This document shows, one piece after another, positions 1 to 6,160 of a stretch of 12,444 bases of DNA. Each line of letters starts with the position of its first letter. Position 1 is the first letter of the stretch. The notes under the pieces are model-generated. The model worked only from the letters and a program-made list of their open reading frames with translations. It was not told the origin of the DNA and searched no databases. The translations under genes were made by a program, and so were the position numbers. This DNA is from a bacterium UBA2219 (GTDB taxonomy: Bacteria > Desulfobacterota > Deferrimicrobia > Deferrimicrobiales > Deferrimicrobiaceae). The stretch spans positions 12,230 through 24,673 of the forward strand of contig DCUH01000109.1 in assembly GCA_002327765.1 (NCBI GenBank). The letters run 5' to 3'.

Positions 1-29
1 TTGAACTCCAAGGCGGCGCCGAGCGGATA

Positions 30-51
30 GCGAGCCCCGCTCGCGGCTCGC
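30..51. repeat. Inverted repeat near left edge
   Basis: A 7-bp perfect inverted repeat (GCGAGCC at 30-36, GGCTCGC at 45-51) encloses an 8-base loop. A shorter alternative pairing of GCGAG with CTCGC exists inside it. Neither strand has a T run next to it, so it does not look like a standard intrinsic terminator. In frame 1 of the plus strand the first 30 bases read open and end with TAG at 28-30, so the hairpin could follow the end of a convergent plus-strand gene lying outside the window. That is only a possibility. In GC-rich DNA, repeats of this size also arise by chance. Confidence 0.25.
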
Positions 52-96
52 GAAACGCCCGACCGCCGGGGTCCCCTGCATCCGAAAACGGGCGGG

Positions 97-121
97 GAGA
101 AAAGCCGCCACGGATGGCGGC
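97..121 (-). terminator. Rho-independent terminator ending the six-gene run
   Basis: Read on the minus strand, a perfect 7-bp stem (GCCGCCA paired with TGGCGGC) with a 4-base loop TCCG is followed at once by TTTT. It begins 21 nt after the TAA stop of the protease gene. It is the only clear stem plus T-run found downstream of tamB, which supports one transcription unit from tamB to the protease. Confidence 0.7.
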
Positions 122-142
122 GACAGTGGCAGCGTCCGGAGC

Positions 143-823
143 TTACGCGCCCGATGCCACCCGGAACAACCACTCCGGCAGCGCTTGCCGCAGCAACGGC
201 GCGTGCCCCTCGTTCGTCATGCCGAGGTATCCGCCCGCGGCCGTCACTACGGAGACAAGCGCTCCCGAATCGTTCACGATCGGGCCGCCGGACATGCGCC
301 CGTCGATGCGCTCGTCGGTCTTCATCCAGAGATGCGGCCGGCCGGCGCGGAAGACCGTCGCCGTTCCGGTGATCCATCTCTTTTCATGGGAGCGGACGCG
401 GACCCCGAACTCCCCCGCGCCCGGGGCGGAAGAGGGCGACGGGCCCTCGCCCTTCCACAGCGGGACCGGCCTGGTCCCCTCGCGGAAGGATTCGTACGCC
501 CCGACCCATTCCTCGTCGTACGCGTAGCGGTCGAGCGGCCCCAGGACCGCGATGTCGGAAATCGATTCGATGAACAGCGGGACCGCTTTCAGGGCGCGCC
601 CGCAAGCGGTCTCGATCTCGAAATGGACGTGCTCCCCCAGGATGAGGCGCGCCCCGGTGTCGTTGTCGAACTCGAGGCAATGCGCTGCGGTCAACAGGAG
701 GCCGCTTCCGACCAGCACCCCCAGGCCTACCTTCTCGTGGTCGCTCCGGTATCCCCTGATCCTGACCGTCGCCGCGGCGACGTCGGGAAAGACGTCCTCC
801 GATGTCTGCTCGCGGCCCGTCAC
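143..823 (-). CDS. Trypsin-like serine protease, no signal peptide
   Basis: A 226-residue chymotrypsin-fold peptidase of the trypsin-like (HtrA protease-domain) type. The catalytic triad is complete: His48 in TAAHC, Asp90 in SDIAVL, and Ser178 in GRMSGGPIV. The protein is just the protease domain; there is no PDZ domain after the serine motif, unlike DegP/HtrA. The N-terminus (MTGREQTSEDVF) is polar and acidic with no signal peptide or membrane segment, so it is predicted to be cytoplasmic, which is unusual for this family. The start is GTG at 823, 10 nt after the MaoC stop, preceded by an AGGCGG-like ribosome site. It is the last gene of the run and is followed by a terminator hairpin. The substrate is unknown. 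The fold assignment is secure; role in regulation or quality control is inference. Confidence 0.88.
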   Translation of the reverse strand: MTGREQTSEDVFPDVAAATVRIRGYRSDHEKVGLGVLVGSGLLLTAAHCLEFDNDTGARLILGEHVHFEIETACGRALKAVPLFIESISDIAVLGPLDRYAYDEEWVGAYESFREGTRPVPLWKGEGPSPSSAPGAGEFGVRVRSHEKRWITGTATVFRAGRPHLWMKTDERIDGRMSGGPIVNDSGALVSVVTAAGGYLGMTNEGHAPLLRQALPEWLFRVASGA

Positions 824-833
824 CGCACGCCGC

Positions 834-1283
834 CTAGGCTTTCTCCCTGCACAGACCCATCCCGACGGTGTCCATGGTCATCACCGTCTCCCGCCGCTGG
901 TTCAGGACCTCCACCGAAAACTCGACGAAGCCGATGCCCGGTTTCTTCCGGGAACGCCTCGTCCCGTGGACCGTGACCCGGATCGACAGCTCGTCCCCGG
1001 GCCGGACCGGCACGATCCACCGCAGCTTCTCCACGCCCGGAGACCCCAGGCTCGCCCTCGCGGAGATGAAGTTGTCGACCAACAGGCGCATCATCAGTGC
1101 GGCCGTGTGCCAGCCGCTTGCGATCAGCCCGCCGTAAGGCGACTTTTCCGCCGCTTCCCGGTCGACGTGGAAGTAATGGGGATCGTAGCGCCGGGCGAAC
1201 TCGACGACCTCCTCCTCCGTCACCGGGACCGAACCGTACTCGTGGACCGAGCCGGCGACGTAATCCTCCATGTACCCGTCCAT
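834..1283 (-). CDS. MaoC-like hot-dog dehydratase
   Basis: A 149-residue single hot-dog-fold protein of the MaoC/(R)-specific enoyl-CoA hydratase family. These enzymes reversibly hydrate 2-enoyl-CoA thioesters and supply intermediates for fatty acid or polyhydroxyalkanoate metabolism. The signature is FARRYDPHYFHVD at residues 29-41, with the Asp34 and His39 pair that fits the catalytic Asp/His dyad. The following GGLIASGWHT (51-60) is the usual glycine-rich turn and start of the central helix. Length is normal for a stand-alone domain. The ATG at 1283 lies only 4 nt after the histidine kinase stop with no strong ribosome site, so translational coupling is likely; Met5 is an alternative start. 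Its presence between a kinase and a protease is unexplained. Substrate cannot be read from the sequence, and some family members act as thioester-binding proteins rather than enzymes. Confidence 0.87.
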   Translation of the reverse strand: MDGYMEDYVAGSVHEYGSVPVTEEEVVEFARRYDPHYFHVDREAAEKSPYGGLIASGWHTAALMMRLLVDNFISARASLGSPGVEKLRWIVPVRPGDELSIRVTVHGTRRSRKKPGIGFVEFSVEVLNQRRETVMTMDTVGMGLCREKA

Positions 1284-1287
1284 CCGG

Positions 1288-1992
1288 CTATGCCTGCTTC
1301 CTCCGCTCGGCGGGCAGGCGGATCGTCGCCACGCACCCCCCCCCGGCGGCGTTCTCCAGACGGAGCGTTCCCCCCGCCTCCGCGACGAGGCTCCTGGCGA
1401 CGGGAAGCCCCATCCCGGTGCGGAACGTCTCGGTCCTGGTGGTGAACCCTTCCTCGAAGACCTTCTCCTCGGACCCGGCGGGTATCCCCGGCCCCTTGTC
1501 CGAGACGGTGATCTCCCACCCCTCTTCGTTGCGCAAGGCGCCGATCGAGATGGAGCCCCCCCTCTCCGTCATCGCTTCGGCCGCGTTGAAGAGCAGCGAG
1601 AGGGCCGCGAGCCCGAAGTCGCGACGGTCGGCCCGGATGAGCCCGGGAGGCCAGGACGGCGGCAATTCGACGACGGCGCCGCCGCGACCCAGGTCGTACC
1701 GGGAGAACAGGAGCAGGTCGGCGAACATCTCCCCCGGCGCGAAATGCTCCCGCTCCGGGGCGTGGGGACGCACGTATTGCGAATACTGCTTGATGAGCTC
1801 GGTGATCCTCTCCCCCGCCGAGAGGACCTTCCCCGCGCTGTCCTGCACCTTCTGCGGGTTGGATGCGGAGATCTGGATGATCTCGGAGAACCCGATGACG
1901 ACGCTCAGATGGTTGTCCATCTCGTGCGCCACCCCCATCGCCATCCGTCCGAAAAGGGACAGCCGGTAAGTCTCGACCTGCTTCCTGTCCAT
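1288..1992 (-). CDS. Soluble sensor histidine kinase
   Basis: A 234-residue kinase made only of a dimerization/phosphoacceptor region and an ATPase domain. The H-box is GVAHEMDNHL, with phosphoacceptor His23. The catalytic domain shows the N-box around Asn136 (LLFNAAEAM), the G1 box DKGPGIP (165-171), an F-box-like VFEEGF (178-183) and the G2 box GMGL (193-196), so ATP binding looks intact. The usual Asn-Pro after the histidine is Asn-His here (27-28). There is no transmembrane, PAS or GAF sensor, so the signal must come from another protein; the GAF-GGDEF protein encoded just upstream is an obvious candidate. No response regulator is present in this window. The ATG at 1992 follows the cyclase stop by 15 nt with an AGGA ribosome site. 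Kinase identity is strong; partner and output are inferred. Confidence 0.9.
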   Translation of the reverse strand: MDRKQVETYRLSLFGRMAMGVAHEMDNHLSVVIGFSEIIQISASNPQKVQDSAGKVLSAGERITELIKQYSQYVRPHAPEREHFAPGEMFADLLLFSRYDLGRGGAVVELPPSWPPGLIRADRRDFGLAALSLLFNAAEAMTERGGSISIGALRNEEGWEITVSDKGPGIPAGSEEKVFEEGFTTRTETFRTGMGLPVARSLVAEAGGTLRLENAAGGGCVATIRLPAERRKQA

Positions 1993-1998
1993 GCGCGT

Positions 1999-2004
1999 CT
2001 TCCT
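1999..2004 (-). promoter_or_regulatory. Ribosome binding site of the histidine kinase gene
   Basis: AGGAAG on the minus strand, ending 6 nt before the ATG at 1992 and lying wholly in the 15-nt gap after the cyclase stop. It fixes the kinase start and shows the kinase is translated independently within the transcript. Confidence 0.6.
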
Positions 2005-2007
2005 TTT

Positions 2008-3363
2008 TTAGATCTGCAATCCGAGGACCCCGCCGCGCCCCCGGCGCTTCGAATCGTACATCAGGCGGTCGGCGATCCCCAGGATCTGGTCCCTGTCTCC
2101 GGAATCCGGCCCGCACACCGCGTATCCGACGCTCGCCGTGAACGAGATGACGTCCCCCCGTTCCGCCTCCATGCGGATGGCGGCGATCCCCTCGGCGATG
2201 CGGCCCGCGATGACCGCGGAGGAGGAAAGATCGGTTTCCGGAAGGATCACCGCGAACTCGTCCCCCCCGTACCGCGCCGCGATGTCCGTCTTGCGCAGGT
2301 GCGCCCCCAGCACTCCCGCGACCAGCGCGAGCACCCGGTCCCCGGTGATGTGGCCGTACGTGTCGTTGATCTCCTTGAAACCGTCGAGGTCCATCATGAT
2401 CACGGCCATGGGGCGGTTGTACCGGCTGGAGCGCTCCAGCTCGATGGACAGCTTCTCGTGGAACGCCCCGTGGTTGTACAGGAGCGTCAGGGAGTCCTTT
2501 TCCGACAGCGACTTGACGAACCCGAAAAGCTCCGCGTTCTCCATCGCGATCGCCAGGTAGGACGCCAGCACGCGCATCGTCGGAAGAAGCTCCGGCTTGA
2601 ACGCGTTCGGGTTCGAGTGGTGCAGCATGAGCACGCCGATGCTCTTCCCCTTGGACTGCAGGGGAACGCACAGCAGCGACCGTACGTCCCGCCGCAGCCA
2701 CCCGAAGAACCGGGCCTCGGGCGATTCCCTGACGTCGGGGACCCAGGCCGCCTCGCCGGAGAGGAAGACCTTCCCCGCGATCCCCTCTCCCGGGGAAAGC
2801 TCGGGAGGTGGCCCCTCCTTCGGATCGCCCCCCGCGTGCGCCTTCGCGACGAGCTTCTTCGTTTCCTCGCTGTAGACCATGATGCAGAAATCGTTCAGGT
2901 CGAGCCGCCGCATCACGCGTTCGGGGATGATTCGGTAGAGCTCCTCGGGGTCTAGGGTGCCGGCGATGGCGGTCGAGACCTCTGCGATCGTACGAAGGTA
3001 CTGCACGCCCGACTCGAGGCTCGCCTGGGTCTCTTCGCGGGCGCGTATCGCCTCGCGCAGCGTGGAGACGGACCGCTCCAGCCTGCCGGAGATCGCCTCC
3101 GCGAGAGGAACCAGCGCGCCTTCGACGTCCTTGAAGGAATCCCCCTCCCCGGCGGCCACCTCCTTGCGCAGCTGCTCCACGGGACGGACCACGTACCACT
3201 CCAGCAGCAGGTAGCTGCCCAGGGCCAGGATCGCTTCCCCGGCGGCCGCGCCGGCGAAGAACGCGCCGTTGCCGCCGCTCCCCCCCGTCAGCACGGCGAC
3301 CAGGAGGGTGAGGGCGAAAACCCCGCCCCAGAATACGGAAAATATCAGGCGCCAACCCTGCAT
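2008..3363 (-). CDS. Membrane GAF-GGDEF diguanylate cyclase
   Basis: A 451-residue inner-membrane enzyme predicted to make cyclic di-GMP from two GTP. Order: transmembrane helix about 7-25, very short outside loop, second helix about 36-58, HAMP-like/coiled-coil linker from Arg60-Pro61 to about 120, GAF domain about 125-278, GGDEF domain about 285-450. The GGDEF motif is intact at 366-370 (RYGGDEF), as are DSLTLLYN (290-297), metal-binding Asp325 in MMDLDGF and Asn333. The inhibitory I-site RxxD (RKTD, 357-360) is present, so product feedback is expected. There is almost no periplasmic sensor, so the GAF domain probably senses a cytoplasmic ligand. No clear ribosome site precedes the ATG at 3363; the gene sits 55 nt after the Omp85 stop and 15 nt before the histidine kinase. 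Catalytic activity is inferred from complete motifs; the signal is unknown. Confidence 0.92.
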   Translation of the reverse strand: MQGWRLIFSVFWGGVFALTLLVAVLTGGSGGNGAFFAGAAAGEAILALGSYLLLEWYVVRPVEQLRKEVAAGEGDSFKDVEGALVPLAEAISGRLERSVSTLREAIRAREETQASLESGVQYLRTIAEVSTAIAGTLDPEELYRIIPERVMRRLDLNDFCIMVYSEETKKLVAKAHAGGDPKEGPPPELSPGEGIAGKVFLSGEAAWVPDVRESPEARFFGWLRRDVRSLLCVPLQSKGKSIGVLMLHHSNPNAFKPELLPTMRVLASYLAIAMENAELFGFVKSLSEKDSLTLLYNHGAFHEKLSIELERSSRYNRPMAVIMMDLDGFKEINDTYGHITGDRVLALVAGVLGAHLRKTDIAARYGGDEFAVILPETDLSSSAVIAGRIAEGIAAIRMEAERGDVISFTASVGYAVCGPDSGDRDQILGIADRLMYDSKRRGRGGVLGLQI

Positions 3364-3418
3364 GATGGGAAAGTTATCATGATTCTTACGCCGAGCGAAC
3401 CGAAAGAAGATCCCCGGA

Positions 3419-6160
3419 TCAGAAGACCATCCCGACCGTGAAGCTCAGCTCGCCGGGGGACTCGCCCGAGCGCCGGTCGAGCTTCCACCCGTAGTCGACG
3501 CTGATGGGGCCGACGGGAGTCACGTACCGCAGGCTGATCCCCGCGCTTTCCCGCAGGTCGAAATCGTTCGCCGGATCGCCCGACAGCCAGACGCTCCCGG
3601 CATCCGCGAACGCGGCGATCAGGAACCCGTGCTCCAGCGGGAACCGCATTTCCGCGTTCAGGATGAGCTGGTAGTTGCCGCCGGTGGCCGACCCGTCGTC
3701 CCCCTTGGGGCCGAGGGAGTCCTGCTCGAAACCCCGGACCGTCGTCCGTCCGCCGGCGAAGAACCGTTTCTGGATCGGGACCTCGGAGGTCGTTCCGTAA
3801 GGTCGGATGACGCCCGCGCGGGCGGAGAGTGCGATCGATGTCCGCCGGACGACCGGATAGTAAAAACTCGCCTGCCCGGCCAGCGACCAGAAGTCGACCT
3901 GGGAGCCGATGATCTCGCTCCCCAGCTCGGCGGTGCCGGAGAGGAACGTGCCCCTCTTCGGGTTGAAGGGGTCGTCCCGGAAGTCCAGCACCATGACGGC
4001 GCGCGCGATACCCAGGTTCGCCCTCCCCTTGTCCTCCTCCGAGAGGACCGCCCCCGGGTCGACGTCCAGCGTCTCGTCGATCGAGAACTCGTACTGGAGA
4101 GACAAGGTGGACCTGTCGAAGAACTTCTGCTGGATCGCGGCGATCAGGGCCGCCTTCCGGAGGGAGAAGCTGGGGCGCTCCTGGAACAGGTGGGAGGCGG
4201 TCAGCACGCCCTCCCATTTCCAGCCCTCCCCCAGAACGTACGGCTCCCGCAGCTCGGCCTGGTAGTTCTGCTCCTTCTCCCCGATCATCACGAGGGCGGA
4301 GACACTTCTCCCGAGCCCGTCGATGTTCTTCTCCTTCGCGTAGACCGATCCCCGCACCCCCGTTTCCGAGCCGTACCCCGCGCCGAACTCGACGTCGAGG
4401 TACATCGCCTCCTCGACGTCGATCACCAGATCGACCAGCCCTTCCGGGGGGCGCTTGACGCGCTGCATCCGGACGCTCTTGTACAGCCCCGTCGCGTACA
4501 CCGCCTGCTGGAACTTGAGAAGCTGCTCCTCGCCCGCGTTCCCGCCGGGGGCGATCGGGTTCTCCCGGAGCACGGCGGGAGCGCGGGTGAGCAGGTTCCC
4601 CCGGACGACCACCGATCCCAGGCGATACCGGACCCCTTCGTCGATCCGGAACCGCGCCTCCACGTCCGCGGAACCCTCGTCGAAATCTAGCGTCCCCTCG
4701 ATGACCGAGTCAAGAAAGCCCGCGTTGCGGTATTTCGCAGAAACGGCTTCCTGGTCGCGTTCCAGGGCGATGTAATCCACGAAGCGCCCCTCCCTGTTCT
4801 GCATCAGGGAGAGGAGCTCTTCCTTCCGGAAGCTCGCGTTCCCCTCGAAATCCACCTTCCGGAGCCGGTACCGGCTCCCCTCTTCGACGCGGACGACCTT
4901 CGTGATCCCCCCGCTTCCGTCCCACTGGTTGTCCACGCCGGAGACGCGCATCCGGACGTACCCCTGCGACTGGTAGTACCCGACGACGGCCTTCAGGTCC
5001 TGGTCCCATTCCTCGTCGTCGTATTTCCCGGACCCGGTGATCCAGTGGAACGTCCCCCGCTTCCGGGTGGTCATCTGCAGCAGGAGCGTCTTCTCCGGGA
5101 TCGACCGGTTTCCCTCGATCCGGATCCTCCGGATGAACCCGGGCTGCCCTTCCCGGATGTCCACCTCGAGCGGGACGACACCGGCGGCTTCCTCCCCGAC
5201 CGCGACATCCACCTCCGCCTGCAGGTATCCCTCCTTCAGGTAGAAGGAGCGGATCCTTTCCTTCACGTCGTAGGTGAGGGCCCATTCGGTCGTCTCCTCG
5301 CCCTCGTAGAGCCCCGCGACCTTCGCCAGCTTTTCCGCGGTGAACCGGCTGTTCCCCTTCCAGCGGACCTCGTACCTTTTCCCCTCGTCCACGGACAACC
5401 GGAGGCACATCCCCGCACTCTCGCCGCAGGGGGAGGTGGATTCCTCGACATGGACGGTGAGATAGCCCGCTTTCCGGTATTCCCCCCGCAGCCTGGGGAT
5501 ACCCGATTCCCACTTTTCATAATCGAACGGGACGCCGGTTTCCGCCTTCAGGATCTCTTCGAGCCGCTCCTTCGGGAACACCGTGGCCCCCGGCGCGTCG
5601 AATCGTTCCACCCTGGCGGCCCCGCCCTCTTCCACCCGGATCCGGACCCTCCCCGACCCGTTCGAAACGCTGCAGGATACCTCGATGGCGGCCTTCCCCT
5701 CCGTGAACCCTTTCCGCGCCAGGAACGATTCCACCGCGGCACGCGCCTCGGCGACGTCCTTCTCCGGCAGCGGCGCCCCCCTGCGCAGGCGCGTCGCCGC
5801 GACGATCCTTGCCGAAGTCAGCGCCTTCTGCCCCGAGACCTCGATCGTCGAGACGATGGGGACCGGGCGGAGGTAGAACACCACATCCGCCCTCCCGCCG
5901 TCCTCCCGTACGTACGCGTTCACTTCGCGGAATACGCCCTTGCCGTTCAGCCGCCGTATGGATTCCCGGACGGCCTCCGGCGACAGCGCCATCCCGGGCT
6001 TCAGCGGGACGAGCCCGGCGAGCTCCTCGTAGGAAAGCTGGTACGGCGACGACGACCGGAAGGAGATGGAGGAAACGACCGGCTCCCCCGCCCCCGCGGC
6101 ACGCGCGAGCGCCAGGCAAACGGCGATCAGGGCGAAGAGAAACCGTCTAATCCCGGCCAT
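3419..6160 (-). CDS. Omp85-family outer membrane protein with seven POTRAs
   Basis: A 913-residue BamA/TamA-type outer-membrane protein. A signal peptide covers about residues 1-24 (cut near AGA-GEP). By eye there are seven successive POTRA domains at about 27-101, 102-179, 180-260, 261-338, 339-428, 429-509 and 510-585, each ending in a strand such as VEEG, VDEG, IREG or IDEG. The fifth resembles a BamA central POTRA with the TGSGKYD insertion. The barrel spans about 586-913 and contains the conserved loop motif VRGF (808-811); the last residue is Phe, as expected for an outer-membrane sorting signal. E. coli BamA has five POTRAs and TamA three. The family role is inserting or assembling outer-membrane proteins, with the POTRA arm in the periplasm. 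The start overlaps tamB by 14 nt, so it probably works with TamB. Whether to call it BamA or TamA is open, so no symbol is given. Confidence 0.93.
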   Translation of the reverse strand: MAGIRRFLFALIAVCLALARAAGAGEPVVSSISFRSSSPYQLSYEELAGLVPLKPGMALSPEAVRESIRRLNGKGVFREVNAYVREDGGRADVVFYLRPVPIVSTIEVSGQKALTSARIVAATRLRRGAPLPEKDVAEARAAVESFLARKGFTEGKAAIEVSCSVSNGSGRVRIRVEEGGAARVERFDAPGATVFPKERLEEILKAETGVPFDYEKWESGIPRLRGEYRKAGYLTVHVEESTSPCGESAGMCLRLSVDEGKRYEVRWKGNSRFTAEKLAKVAGLYEGEETTEWALTYDVKERIRSFYLKEGYLQAEVDVAVGEEAAGVVPLEVDIREGQPGFIRRIRIEGNRSIPEKTLLLQMTTRKRGTFHWITGSGKYDDEEWDQDLKAVVGYYQSQGYVRMRVSGVDNQWDGSGGITKVVRVEEGSRYRLRKVDFEGNASFRKEELLSLMQNREGRFVDYIALERDQEAVSAKYRNAGFLDSVIEGTLDFDEGSADVEARFRIDEGVRYRLGSVVVRGNLLTRAPAVLRENPIAPGGNAGEEQLLKFQQAVYATGLYKSVRMQRVKRPPEGLVDLVIDVEEAMYLDVEFGAGYGSETGVRGSVYAKEKNIDGLGRSVSALVMIGEKEQNYQAELREPYVLGEGWKWEGVLTASHLFQERPSFSLRKAALIAAIQQKFFDRSTLSLQYEFSIDETLDVDPGAVLSEEDKGRANLGIARAVMVLDFRDDPFNPKRGTFLSGTAELGSEIIGSQVDFWSLAGQASFYYPVVRRTSIALSARAGVIRPYGTTSEVPIQKRFFAGGRTTVRGFEQDSLGPKGDDGSATGGNYQLILNAEMRFPLEHGFLIAAFADAGSVWLSGDPANDFDLRESAGISLRYVTPVGPISVDYGWKLDRRSGESPGELSFTVGMVF

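Noticed and set aside
1..96. A possible gene end on the plus strand at the left edge (frame 1, TAG at 28-30)
   Set aside because: Only nine codons are visible, too few to support a gene.
1270..2955. Plus-strand open frame of 561 codons opposite kinase and cyclase
   Set aside because: Composition of antisense frames in GC-rich DNA (Arg, Asp, Pro, Val, Leu), no domain, and it crosses the boundaries of two well-supported genes.
1220..3355. Minus-strand open frame of 711 codons spanning the cyclase and kinase genes
   Set aside because: It is out of frame with both genes, has a Gly/Arg/Pro-rich composition and no motifs, while the real frames carry complete GGDEF and kinase motifs.
6116..6118. 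Cys15 in the Omp85 signal peptide as a lipoprotein cleavage site
   Set aside because: The preceding residues Ile-Ala-Val do not fit a lipobox, since Val at -1 is not expected, and cleavage at AGA-GEP fits an ordinary signal peptide.
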